A stretch of 64,000 bases of DNA. Origin: Flectonema sp. DT1601 (taxonomy: Eukaryota > Euglenozoa > Diplonemea > Diplonemida > Diplonemidae). The notes beneath the pieces are model-generated. The model was not told the origin of the DNA. It made no database searches and was given only the letters and a program-made list of their open reading frames with translations. This document shows positions 1 through 10,546 of the stretch, one piece after another. Made by a program: the position numbers and the translations under genes. Where the stretch lies: contig OZ025810.1 of assembly GCA_964019425.1 (NCBI GenBank), positions 682,001-746,000 on the forward strand, read 5' to 3'. Numbering within the stretch: position 1 is the stretch's first letter; every line of letters begins with the position of its first letter.

Positions 1-2941
1 GAGATAACGTGACTCTCTTGTCGTAAAATCTTGGTCGGCGTGCGGGCTTCACTCTGCGGCATTGTCGGAGGAATTGAGGCTAGAGGACAAAGAGGGGTGA
101 TATAATTAAGGGTAGGGATAAGGGGTTTAATAAGAGGAGTAAAAAGACTACTCGTAGTTGTAAAGAGCGAGAGGTAGTTCTTTGCTATCTTCATCATAGC
201 AACAGATTCATACAGAACGGGGGTTCGGGGGGAAACTTGTTGACTAAAGTGGGTCATACGGGGACGCGCGGCACGCAAACTCTCGACCTCCTGTTGAGTA
301 TAGAAAAGTCTAATTTTACTTTCTCTTTCCTCATTACATTTGGTCTCCAATTCGTTCGACAGAAGAACAAACCTTTGATGGTAATTAAAGAGCGCCATTT
401 CCGATAGGTCTGCTCTCTGAGTCAGATTTGCGAGCTCACGTTTCCTGTAATCTTCCACTAAGTCATATTGTCGAACTAGTGCAGAAAGAGAAGTCTTCGA
501 TTCATCGCGTTCTGCTGTTAACCGTTGAATTACTCCTTCCAGAAGTTCATATTCTTTTCTATCTTTTTCAATAATTAAAACAGGGGGTGCAGGAGGAAGT
601 GAGGATGGATCCTGGTTGGTAGCTTTGATCTCAACAGGTAATCCATTTAGTAACTGCTTGTCTTTCTCGAGGGAGGCTGACATCGCATTAAAGTAAAATA
701 AAAATAGAACATAAAAAATTCGTTCTTTCATTTGCTCTAATTCGTTTTCTAAAATCTGGCATTTCAAGGAAAGTTTCAGCCTTAATTTTCCTTCTTTTTT
801 TTTGTACAAGGGGGTTTGAGAACCCATGTCAGATTGAGTTCTTATCACTATAGCGAAATCAGCAGGAAGTGTTTGCGATCCCGTTGACATGAGTTCAGGT
901 GGGGGAGTCTGGAAAGAGATGGAAGAAATAGAAGAGAATGACAAGGAGAGTCCAGTGAGCTCATCCTCATCTAACAAAACAGAAGGGGCCGGGGAGGAAG
1001 AACCATTGGCAACAAGTAGAATAGAAAGAGCCGATGCGTAACAAGTTTGCCAGATAAAACATTTCTCAAGCCACGATCTTTCAATGGTGAGCTTTTCGAT
1101 CGTTTTCAGTTTTGTTACTTTGTGGATTTTGACTTCTTCCACAGGGAAGATTTCTTTACCATCTTTTATAAAACTTGCAGTGGCAGGTTCTTCTTTAATG
1201 CTGCGCATTAGTGGTCTTGAATGCCACGTGGGGAGGTTCCTCGTCTGGAACAGAACATATGAGCACTGTCTGGCGATTCTGGTGCATTCACAAAATAAAG
1301 CTTTTGTTGGTGCTAAAGGTGAACCGATGTGACGTGTCCAGATGTTCAGCTGGTCCATGCAGATGTTTCCTCGTACGCCAACTTCAATAGTAAAAATGTT
1401 ACAGTCGAAGCCATTAGCGATGATCGAGTCTCTTAGCTTTAGGTATTTCTTTTCCTTTAAGACATGAGAGGTTTCGAAACGATCTTCATTTGGACACGTC
1501 AGCTCCAGAATCAGTGCTCTTTTCGCAAAAAAAGAATAAATAAAAATGTCTGGTCTTAGAGAGGACGAGACATGGCACACTTCAAGAGGAACAATTAGGC
1601 GGTTATCACCGACATCGTCGAGGATGACCCAATCATTCGCTAGTGAAAGTTCGCCTGTCTCTTTAGAAATTCTTTCTAGGGGTTTATTTTCCCCTGTTTT
1701 TAAAAAAGTTTGAGAGGGAGGCGGGAGGTTTTCTTTTCTTTTGTTGGCTTTTATTATCAACTCTTCCAAGAAGATAACAATGCGTTTTAGAACGCTGTCG
1801 TGACGCCACGTGAACCTCCCTTGTGTTAAAGAGACAGGACAGCCTGTTAAGACATGCCTGAGGGTAGGATTCACTTTGCCACACAAAACACAATTTTGGT
1901 CCACATTGGTGATGTTCCACCTCTTTAAATTATCTTGTGAGGGGAGGGTGTTTGTAACCGCTTTCAGTTGAAATGAGATATAGGCAGGATTTCCCTCCCT
2001 AAGTACCTTATTCCAGGTGAAGTCGTTTATCATACATTTAGACCACTCCTTCCATTGACCTTGGACTTGTAAATTATTCAAAGAGTTCAGTAGTTCATCT
2101 GTGGCTTCCACTTCAAAACGCTTAAGGAGATCGGGGCGAGTAGTACGTAGATCGCGCAATCGGTGACCAAGACCAGCTGATTGCTTCGCAAGAGAACGGT
2201 AAGAAAAAAACTTAATAAGGCGCTCCCACTCAGCAGAAGCTGAAAACTTTTTCGACCAATTGGACGATTTCTCCATAATAACATTGTAGACACCGTGCAT
2301 GTCAGAGTCCTGTGAGGATCTGAGGATGTCTAGTTTAATTGATTGCGCTTGTTTATATAGCGTCTCAACTCTTTTGTGTCTGAGACCAACAGTGTTCTTT
2401 GAACCGGTAAAAAGGATGACTGTGTTCGCAGAGCGGACAAATCCCCACCATTTCTTCAAAAAAGGTTTAATAATTTTGTCCATTTTTTTGGCAAAAGGGA
2501 GAGATAAGTCATGGATCATTAAACTCCATGTTAACCTTGACAATAACAAGTGTTGGACAGACCAAGCCTTCTGAGACCCATATAGTGGCATGGCGTCGAC
2601 TTTTTTTAAAAAATTCCTGGTAAAAGTGGTCAGGCGCTCTCGCAATTTCTGTTCTTTGGCGTTCGGCTCAAACCAACGCCCGAGGTATTTGAACTCTCCA
2701 GCTTCCTGGAGATTCGTAATCGGAACATTGTTAATCTTCAGGTCCGGGTTAGCTGGTTTCCCTTGTACAAAGCTGTGGGCAATGCATTTCTGGGGTTTCG
2801 CTTTCATACCACGAGACCAGGAAAGAAACTGTTCGAGCGACTTGATTAGCAATTTTGCCCCCGCCTTTGATGACGTGGTAAGTTGTAAATCATCAGCAAA
2901 AGCTGCAACTAATAGTTGGAGGGATTTATTGTTAAACTCGT
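1..2941 (-). CDS. LINE polyprotein, C-terminal part: RT end, CCHC knuckle, restriction-like endonuclease, coiled-coil tail (open at both ends)
   Basis: Read on the minus strand, one frame stays open for about 980 codons, from position 2942 to the left edge. In order it shows the reverse transcriptase catalytic FADD (residues 15-18), an FKYLG block, a knuckle C351-x2-C354-x8-H363-x4-C368, and an RPD (D465) followed by an ELTCP block (E480) typical of the restriction-like endonuclease of R2/NeSL/CRE-type LINEs. About 480 further residues follow, with strong coiled-coil character near residues 730-900, then a segment starting MPQSEARTPTK (residue 961) that is also the start of the frame at 17503-18036. 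Known RLE LINEs usually stop soon after the endonuclease, so this tail is odd. The 5' side is cut by FAM1 copy A, and the upstream RT part resumes at 6899-7309. The absence of stops suggests a young copy. Confidence 0.88.
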
Positions 2942-3170
2942 ACTAGAGATACCCCTTCCAGGCTCGCGTTGCTCGCACACAACTTTTTTTCTGAACAAAC
3001 ATTATTTTTACAACCAAGTCACGTCTGTTTTTATTCCCTGGCTAGGTACCCGTCCAGGGTACAAATTTGAACTTAACTTTACGCTCGCGTTAAGTTAAGT
3101 CCAATCTTGTACCCTTTTCCTTGCTACTTTCTTCTTACTAATTCTTCTGGTTGAAAAACACAAAAAATGT

Positions 3171-3241
3171 GCCTGGGAATTGAACCCTTGCCACGGCTAC
3201 CGAAGAGATTTAAGGTATCCACTTGGCTGTGCAGCCCTGGG
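3171..3241 (-). repeat. tRNA-like segment (SINE head type) in FAM1 copy A
   Basis: On the minus strand an A-box-like AGCCgAGTGG and a B-box-like GGGTTCAATTCCC are spaced as in a tRNA gene. The acceptor arms do not pair, so this is a tRNA-derived repeat part and not a working tRNA. Copies lie at 18768-18839 and 40830-40900. Confidence 0.5.
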
Positions 3242-3420
3242 ATTTTCTTTTTTTTTTTTATTTATTTATTTGTGTGTTCTTAGCCTCTTTATGGAAATCC
3301 TTCCATTTTCCCTTCCCTCCAGTCTTAACGTAGGAGAGCCTACCAGGTGCCTACCCTGGACGCCCTTCGGGCGTGGGATTTGAACTAATTGCGTGTACGG
3401 GCGCGATGGGTTATTGCAGT

Positions 3421-3483
3421 GGCAGGGGGTCGAACCAGCGATCACCCAGCCCCAGGGCGAGGGTTATACTACTACCCCTGGGA
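3421..3483 (-). repeat. tRNA(Pro)-like segment in FAM1 copy A
   Basis: The minus strand reads CCCAGGGGTAGTAGTATAAC, then an anticodon-like CTGGGGC loop, then the B-box GGTTCGACCCC. The order resembles a proline tRNA (GGGGTATGATTCTCGC...TGGG), but the stems are imperfect. Copies lie at 19019-19081 and 41083-41145. Confidence 0.45.
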
Positions 3484-4880
3484 TATCGCAACTTTTTATT
3501 ATTATTACTTTTCTGCAATTTTTATTTATAAATAAGTTTTCGAAAAGGTGGGAAGTAACGGACTGGGAGCTTTTGGCTCCTGCCCTATTCCTCCTGATGT
3601 AAACATTCTTTTTTTTTTTTTTTTTTTTTTTTTAACAGGCCCAAAAGGCGACAATGAAAGATGCTGACCAAGGAATAATATTCAAATGAATTTTCGTTTC
3701 AAAGAAACGAACAGGATTAAGGGAAAAAAAAAAAAAAAAATAATATGAAGAGGAAATAATCAAACATGAAAAAAAAAAATAAAATAAAAATAAATAAACG
3801 TTATATATAAGCAATTTCTTTTTTCTTTCGCAATTTCTTATTTATTTATTACTTTTCTGTCCCAACGGGACGACAAATGAAAAATGTCCTCCCTTAGCTG
3901 AAAATGCACACTGCACCCTGTTTTATCAAGTCCTTTGTTTTTGTTTTTCTGAAAGATATCTGTAGTTGTTGTTATATTAATATGCTAGCACGAAAACGAC
4001 GGCTAGGTTTATGATGATTGGATATGTGGCTTAGGTTATCTGTTTGTTACATTTGGAAGTATTTTACAACAGGTTTATCGAACCTGTATCTGCAATGTGT
4101 GCGACCCTGGGATGGGAATATAGGAATTTAGTTATATTAATAAGGTTATCGTTCATTATTTCCAATGAAATAGAAATGTGGGAAGAACTATGGGATGGCA
4201 GAACGCAGCCCCCCCCCCAACCCCCCCCAAGGGGGGGGAGCCACTAATAAAGGCCAACCTCCTGAAAAAGAATCAAGAAAAAACAAAAATGCCCTCACCC
4301 AGGGTCGAACTGGACGGTTTACAGCCATTTTGGGTTTTGTAAAGAATGGTTAGTTCTGAAACTATTTGTGTAGGAAAGACCCTTTACCCAAAAAGAAATG
4401 AAATCAAAGATTGCTTTTTCACAGCTTGGCACCTAAAATCCAAAGCTCATTAAGAAGGAAAAAATTATTTCAAAAAGAAAATTTTTGCTAACTAAATTGG
4501 CAGCCATACACCTAAATTTCAAAACCATACCACTTACTAACAAAATTTCTTTCTCATCACTTTTTATATTTTAAGAAAATGGTTAACAGGGATTTATGAA
4601 GACTTTTGGATAGATCAACTATGTGTTCCCATCTTTTTTAGGAGGTCTGTAGAAAAAAATAAATCTTTCAGAAAATATTATGGAAGATTTCTTCTGAAGA
4701 ATTTTTTTTTAACTACCTACTAAATTGGCAACCATACACTTAAATTTCAAAACCATACTAAAAAAGAATTTTCATCACATTTTATACTTTAAGAAAATGG
4801 TTACCCATCTTTTTTAGACCTGCTCAGGCACAAAAATCCAGCATTTTTCCTTAGGCAAATAAATCTTACTTACTTCCTAC

Positions 4881-5750
4881 TGAAGAAAATTGGCAGCTTA
4901 AATTTGTTTGCGGGAAGGAAATAAGCAGCCAAAATTTGCTTGCGGGAAGAAAATAAGCAGCTAAAATTTGCTTGCGGGAAGAAAATAAGCAGCTAAAATT
5001 TGCTTGCGGGAAGAAAATAAGCAGCCAAAATTTGCTTGCGGGAAGAAAATAAGCAGCTAAAATTTGCTTGCGGGAAGAAAATAAGCAGCCAAAATTTGCT
5101 TGCGGGAAGAAAATAAGCAGCTAAAATTTGCTTGCGGGAAGAAAATAAGCAGCCAAAATTTGCTTGCGGGAAGAAAATAAGCAGCCAAAATTTGCTTGCG
5201 GGAAGAAAATAAGCAGCTAAAATTTGCTTGCGGGAAGAAAATAAGCAGCTAAAATTTGCTTGCGGGAAGAAAATAAGCAGCTAAAATTTGCTTGCGGGAA
5301 GAAAATAAGCAGCCAAAATTTGCTTGCGGGAAGAAAATAAGCAGCTAAAATTTGCTTGCGGGAAGAAAATAAGCAGCTAAAATTTGCTTGCGGGAAGAAA
5401 ATAAGCAGCTAAAATTTGCTTGCGGGAAGAAAATAAGCAGCTAAAATTTGCTTGCGGGAAGAAAATAAGCAGCCAAAATTTGCTTGCGGGAAGAAAATAA
5501 GCAGCCAAAATTTGCTTGCGGGAAGAAAATAAGCAGCTAAAATTTGCTTGCGGGAAGAAAATAAGCAGCTAAAATTTGCTTGCGGGAAGAAAATAAGCAG
5601 CCAAAATTTGCTTGCGGGAAGAAAATAAGCAGCTAAAATTTGCTTGCGGGAAGAAAATAAGCAGCTAAAATTTGCTTGCGGGAAGAAAATAAGCAGCCAA
5701 GATTTGCTTGCGGGAAGAGAATAAGCAGCCAAAATTTGCTTGCGGGAAGA
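4881..5750. repeat. 32-bp minisatellite in FAM1 copy A
   Basis: About 27 near-identical copies of a 32-bp unit containing AGCAGCTAAAATTTGCTTGC. The open frame across it on the minus strand is only the translated repeat. The same array occurs in copy B (20501-21360) and is shrunk to a few units in copy C (about 42480-42590). Confidence 0.93.
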
Positions 5751-6067
5751 TTATTTATTAAAACCCAAATTGTCTAAACCATAACAAAAAGACAGCTTGG
5801 CACCAAAACCCTAAAACCTATTCTCCTCAGGGATTAGTGAAGCCTTTTCGGGATCGATAGGCCAAGGGATAACCATAAAAAAGGTGTAACCATGATTTCT
5901 TGGAGGTGAGTGGCACAAAAAGCAGTAAAAAAAAAAAAAAATCCCATGACAAAGGCAAATAACTGCAAAAGCAGCAATTCTCTTTCCGCAAACGCCCCCC
6001 CGTGGGTCATCAGGTCATTTGGTAGTGCCAACCCGCAACAGGTTAACATGCAACACTCTACCTTTCT

Positions 6068-6450
6068 TCCCGTAATGCGTGACACCATTCGTAGCACTTA
6101 GCACCAGGCCTGCTTGCGGGAAGAAACAGAAGCCTCATTCTCAGTACGGAAGTAGCTAGGCCTGGCCAGCTTACATAGCACTTCTGAGCAACCTAATATT
6201 ATTCCTGTAATGCGTGACACTATTACATAGCACTTAGCACCAGGCCTGCCAGCAGGAAGAAACAGAAGCCTCATTCCCAGTACGGAAGTAGCTAGGCCTG
6301 GCCAGCTTACATAGCACTTCTGAGCAACTTAATATTATTCCTGTAATGCGTGACACTATTACATAGCACTTAGCACCAGGCCTGCCAGCAGGAAGAAACA
6401 GAAGCCTCATTCCCAGTACGGAAGTAGCTAGGCCTGGCCAGCTTACAGTG
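6068..6450. repeat. 136-bp tandem repeat in FAM1 copy A
   Basis: About three units spaced 136 bp, each containing AATGCGTGACACTATTAC, AGCACTTAGCACCAGGCCTG and GGAAGTAGCTAGGCCTGGCC. The same tandem occurs at about 21725-22115 and 42950-43465. Confidence 0.85.
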
Positions 6451-6898
6451 CTGCGTAAGTTTTGACTGGCAAGCAACTGCAAAACTTTTTTCTCCACACA
6501 GAAATTTGTGAAGACTTTTCGGGGCCGATAGATCGAGAGATAACCATAAAAAAAGATTTACTCATGTTTTTTTGGAGGTGAGTGGCGTAAAAAGTGGTAA
6601 AAAAAAAAAAAAAAAATCCGTGACAAAGGCAAATTTCTTTCTGCAAACGCCCGCCGTGGATCATCTGTCATTTGGTAGCGCCGACTTGCCACAGGTCAAT
6701 ATGCAACGCTACTTTTCTTTCCGTAATGCGTGGCACCAGTCAACACTTATGTTGCACTTAGAACCAGACCTTCTTGCGGGAATGCAAAGAAGAATTAGTG
6801 TGTAATTAGGTGAGGCCTGGCCTGGGTACCTGGCCCAGGACTTGGTGGATTTCCTCAGAACCCAAAATATCCCCAATGCTGACAATTATATAGGAGAG

Positions 6899-7309
6899 GC
6901 TTCCTGTTGATGAACTGCTAAGGAAAAGAGCAGTAGTTGGAATACCAAATTAAAAAGGGTTGGGGAGGAAACGCAGCCTTGAAAGACACCAACTTCAAAA
7001 GGGATAGTGGGCGTCAGGCCTTCTCCAACTCTGATTTGGACGCGCATGGAGGAATAATACCTTTTATAGAAACCGATTATTCTTTCGTGAATTCCGAAAT
7101 ATTTTAAAGCAAAGAAAATTAATTGATGTTTGACTGAGCCGAAAGCATCTGCCAAATCCACCCAGACAATTGTTAGGTTTTTCCGGAGAGCTTTCACTTC
7201 TTTAAAAATCTCTGAGGTGATCGTGGCATGTTCGATACACCCAGAGACACCTTTCCTAAAGCCTTTTTGAAAATTAAATTTAGAAAGAGTGTGGCTTGCG
7301 ACGGCTTCC
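6899..7309 (-). CDS. LINE reverse transcriptase, palm fragment
   Basis: An open minus-strand frame carries the RT blocks QKGFRKGVSGCIEH, then VDLADAFGSVKH (first catalytic aspartate), then FQGCVSSPTLFN (block B). These are the expected motifs of an R2-like RT just before the FADD block found at the right end of 1-2941, and the order and strand agree with one LINE interrupted by FAM1 copy A. Its 5' edge is cut by cap X at 7310. What precedes it in a complete element resembles the fragment at 34914-35997. Confidence 0.85.
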
Positions 7310-7560
7310 GAATTTCGATAAAGTGGGAAGTAACGGACTGGGAGCTTTTGGCTCCTGCCCTATTCCCGATGTAAACTTTCTTTTTATTTTTTATTTTTTT
7401 TAACAGGCCCAAAGGGCGACAATGATGGTTGCTGACCAAGGAATAATATTCAAATGAATTTTCGTTTCAAAGAAACGAACAGAATTAAGATAGAGGCAGA
7501 GAAAAAAAAGAAAAAAAGAAAGAAAAGTAAAAAAATATGAAGAGGAAATAATCAAACATG

Positions 7561-7593
<33 letters not shown>

Positions 7594-7715
7594 TATAAAT
7601 AAAAGGGAAAACCCCTAATTCCACAAAAATAGTTTGCGAAATCGCCAACTCATCACAAAAATTTTAACCGCTCGAAACAACCCAACATGACGGGAAAATT
7701 TTCAGAATTTTCTGA

Positions 7716-7793
7716 GCTCCGGTGGTCTACTGGTTATGACCGCCGAATCATGACCCGGAGGTCTCGGGTTCGAACCCCGTGACATCCTTTTTT
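7716..7793 (+). repeat. tRNA-like segment with Pol III-type T run
   Basis: A D-arm-like GGTCTACTGGTTATGACC and a T-arm-like CGGGTTCGAACCCCG are followed by TTTTTT. The D stem (GGTC/GACC) and most of the T stem pair, but acceptor and anticodon stems do not, so it is unlikely to be a functional tRNA. The copy in the second element is at 32495-32567 on the minus strand. Confidence 0.5.
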
Positions 7794-8132
7794 CTCTTTT
7801 TCGTAATGACGGAAAATGTGACCAAAACATAGTCAAAGGGCGGATTGATCACCTACTGGTCGAGTTGAGACATATTCCCGTTGCAATAAATCACCAAGAC
7901 CCCTCCCGTGTGATCGATCACTTTAAAATGTTACTGTGCAGTTCACCAGTGAGACTAAGACCTCCAACCAAAATTCACCAGACTTCAAGTTCCAAATTAG
8001 GTAATTTTTGTCAGGCATATTCGAACCATCGACAACAGAAATTCTCACGTTAGTAAAAGCCTTTAGAAATGTGGCTTAACGATCCTCATCATCGATTTAG
8101 GTTCGTGACTCAGAAGCCTTCGTCATGTGGCC

Positions 8133-8784
8133 CTCCTCCCAGCCAAACTCCCAACATGACTGGTGTCTCCAAACGAGGGGTCGAGCCGAAGCCCGTTTGT
8201 CGCTGGAATCGGAAAAGCCACGAGTCCGAAAGGACCCTAACCTCCGAAGAGGCAGCTGCCGTTCCCCCATCATTGGATAAGTAAAGCGACGATAAGAGTA
8301 GTGGTACTGCAACTGGAAATATTACTGCGCGGAAAAAACCGCACTAATTTCCAAATCTGCAAAAAACCGCACTAATTTTTCCACGCAGTAATATTTCCAC
8401 CGCACTAATATTTCTGCTCAGAAGTGATTTTTTCTCCAGCTGCATTTTTCTGCTGGTGCCTTACACAGCAAAAAAGCAACCAAATTTTTTTCTACCACCA
8501 AGTGGAAAAAACCGCACTAATCTTTTCTCAAAAAAACCGCACTAATTTTTCCGCGCAGTAATATTTCCCCGCAGTAATTATTCAGCGCAGTAATATTTCC
8601 AGTTGCAGTATTTCATTGTTGGTAAACCTCCCACCTATAACTACACCCGACTAGAGTCAAACTCAACAGGGTCTTCTTTCCCCGCTGACAGTTTCAAGTC
8701 CGTTCCCTTGACTGCTGTTCGCCAGATAGTAGGTAGGGGCAGAAGGAATCTCATTGGTCCATTCATGCGCGTCTTTAATTAGAA

Positions 8785-8816
<32 letters not shown>

Positions 8817-8823
8817 CAGTTGC
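8133..8823 (-). rRNA. 28S (LSU) rRNA gene fragment inside Mutator-like copy 1, split by a MITE
   Basis: The reverse complement reads GACTCTCTTAAGGTAGCCAA, then the universally conserved GCGCATGAATGG, GAAGACCCTGTTGAG, GAAATACCACTACTCTTATC and CAGGTGGGGAGTTTGGCTGG blocks (small variations between copies), as in the eukaryotic LSU core around domain IV/V. It covers about 390 nt of rRNA plus the 302-bp MITE at 8307-8608. It is a captured piece, not a gene. The open frames across it, such as 8097-8312, are shadows. Confidence 0.85.
8307..8608. mobile_element. MITE-1, copy 1
   Basis: 302 bp with long inverted ends (CTGCAACTGGAAATATTACT...). It is flanked by a duplicated TA (8305-8306, 8609-8610). 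The empty site GTAGTGGTATTTCATTG is visible in the second Mutator-like element, which proves the insertion. Confidence 0.9.
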
Positions 8824-8879
8824 AAATTTGTTTTTTCAGGTTGGACTTTGTACGGGACAGGCGGGCTTTTATTAGGGGC

Positions 8880-8948
8880 TCCCCCCCCTTGGGGGGGGTT
8901 GGGGGGGGGCTTGCGTCCCGCCAAGAATTTGGCGGACGCAAGCCCCCC
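8880..8948. other. C/G-run hairpin plus GC-rich long hairpin
   Basis: A C-run, CCTTGG, G-run stretch is followed by a near-perfect hairpin with GGCTTGCGTC and GACGCAAGCC arms and an inner CCGCCAA/TTTGGCGG stem. A related arrangement is at 31815-31880 in the second copy, and the C/G-run module also occurs in FAM1. Confidence 0.7.
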
Positions 8949-8959
8949 CTTGCACTCTT

Positions 8960-9040
8960 CCCAGCTTAAAAAAAAAAAACCCGCCGCAAGCCAAATTTTT
9001 GGGTCAAGTTCGAGTCCTGGTGGACAACTTTTTTTTGTAG
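8960..9040 (+). repeat. second tRNA-like segment of the Mutator-like element
   Basis: A B-box-like CAAGTTCGAGTCCTGG is followed by GGACAACTTTTTTTT. In the better preserved second copy (about 31692-31790, minus strand) an A-box-like CAGCTTGGTAGGC lies upstream. Only the promoter-box spacing supports the call. Confidence 0.4.
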
Positions 9041-9109
9041 GGAGTTGGCGATTTCGCAAACTATTTTTGTTGAATTAGAGGTTTTCCCTAAATAAAAAAA
9101 AACGTTGTA

Positions 9110-9410
9110 CTGCAACTGGAAATATTACTGCGCTGAATAATTACTGCGGGGAAATATTACTGCGCGGAAAAATTAGTGCGGTTCTTTTGAGAAAAGATTA
9201 GTGCGGTTTTTTCCACTTGGTGGTAGAAAAAAATTTGGTTGCTTTTTTGCTGTGTAAGGCACCAGCAGAAAAATGCAGGTGGAGAAAAATCACTTCTGAG
9301 CAGAAATATTAGTGCGGTGGAAATATTACTGCGTGGAAAAATTAGTGCGGTTTTTTGCAGATTTGGAAATTAGTGCGGTTTTTTCCGCGCAGTAATATTT
9401 CCAGTTGCAG
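9110..9410. mobile_element. MITE-1, copy 2
   Basis: 301 bp with the same inverted ends as copies 1 and 3 and a TA duplication at 9108-9109 and 9411-9412. The empty site AACGTTGTATGAAAAAGG is present in other cap X copies (for example near 13010 and 36290). Confidence 0.92.
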
Positions 9411-9539
9411 TATGAAAAAGGGAAAAAAAAAATAAAGACCAGAAAAGGAAAGAGAAAATGAAAAGGTATAATATTATTGTGGGGATATGAGGGATAGCAG
9501 GGAGATGCTCTTTTTTTTTTTTTTTTTTTTTTATTTTTT

Positions 9540-10515
9540 TTTTTTTATTTATTATTTAAAAAAAAAGGAAACAATCAGTTTAGCGTCTCGATCAGGACGG
9601 AAAATAGAAATTAATCGACATAGTCGATCGATAGAAAAAAAAACAATGATAACATTGTTTATTCTTTTTTTTTTTTTTTTTTTTTTAAATCCTTTTAATT
9701 ATTTTAAAGAAAAAACAATCAGTTTAGCGTCTTGACCAGGACGGAAAATAGAAAGTAATCGACATAGTCGATCGATAAAAAAAAAAACAATGATAACATT
9801 GTTTATTCCTTTTTTTTTTTTTTTTTTTAACTTTTTATTTATTTCTTAAAGAAAAAACAATCAGTTTAGCGTCCTGACCAGGACGGAAAATAGAAAGTAA
9901 TCGACATAGTCGATCGATAAAAAAAACAATGATAACATTGTTTATTCCTTTTTTTTTTTTTTTTTTTTTTATCTTTTTATTTATTTTTTAAAGAAAAAAC
10001 AATCAGTTTAGCGTCCTGACCAGGACGGAAAATAGAAATTAGTCGACAAAGTCGATCGATAAGAAACAATGATAACATTGTTTATTCATTTTTTTTTTTT
10101 TTTTTTTTAAATTCTTTTTATTTATTTTTAAAAAAAAAAAAAACAATCAGTTTAGCGTCTTGACCAGGACGGAAAGTAGACAGTAATCGACAAAGTCGAT
10201 CGATAAAAAAAAACAATGATAACATTGTTTATTTCTTTTTTTTTTTTTTTTTTTTTATATCTTTTATTTATTTTTTAAAATAAAAAACAATCAGTTTAGC
10301 GTCTTGACCAGGACGGAAAATAGAAATTAGTCGACATAGTCGATCGATAAGAAACAATGATAACATTGTTTACTCATTTTTTTTTTTTTTTTTTTATTCT
10401 TTTTATTTATTTTTTAAAGAAAAAAATAATCAGTTTAGCGTCTTGACCAGGACGGAAAATAGAAATTAGTCGACAAAGTCGATCGATAAAAAAAAACAAT
10501 GATAACATTGTTTAT

Positions 10516-10546
<31 letters not shown>

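Larger units (their letters stand above)
2942..6898. repeat. FAM1 large non-coding repeat, copy A
   Basis: About 3.96 kb that is nearly identical to 18523-22573 and 40581-43918. Parts in order: a short inverted GCTCGC/GCGAGC stretch, two tRNA-like segments on the minus strand, a cap-X-like block (about 3531-3775), a C-run/G-run hairpin (4209-4240), a 32-bp minisatellite, a duplicated block of about 245 bp (5836-6085 and 6505-6745), and between its two halves a 136-bp tandem repeat. No credible protein is encoded. The copy sits inside the LINE reading frame: LINE sequence on the minus strand lies directly on both sides (6899-7309 and 1-2941). It may be a non-autonomous mobile element, but I recognise no family. 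Confidence 0.75.
7605..9088. mobile_element. Mutator-like (MULE-type) non-autonomous transposon carrying 28S rRNA and tRNA-like pieces, copy 1
   Basis: The ends are inverted repeats of about 47 bp starting GGGAAAACC, with only a few differences. A perfect 9-bp direct repeat TAAATAAAA flanks it (7596-7604 and 9089-9097). Long inverted ends plus a 9-bp target duplication fit the Mutator superfamily. Inside are a tRNA-like segment near each end, a fragment of large-subunit rRNA on the minus strand, a long hairpin and a C/G-run hairpin. No transposase is present. A 302-bp MITE has inserted into the rRNA part. The second copy at 31643-32677 is inverted. Confidence 0.8.
7310..9510 (+). repeat. Cap X, copy 1, split by two DNA transposons
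   Basis: It starts GAATTTCGATAAAGTGGGAA and ends GAGATGCTC before a long T run and satellite array 1. Its own sequence is at 7310-7604, 9089-9109 and 9411-9510; the rest is the Mutator-like element and a MITE. The block is studded with small hairpins: GGAGC-TTTTG-GCTCC, GCCC-AAA-GGGC and CGTTTC-AAA-GAAACG. Confidence 0.8.

Noticed and set aside
5409-5732. 107-codon open frame on the minus strand
   Set aside because: It is the 32-bp minisatellite read in frame; the protein is a pure repeat and the unit length permits several frames.
7716-7793. Possible genuine tRNA gene
   Set aside because: D and T arms are recognisable, but acceptor and anticodon stems do not pair and the segment is repeated inside a transposon.
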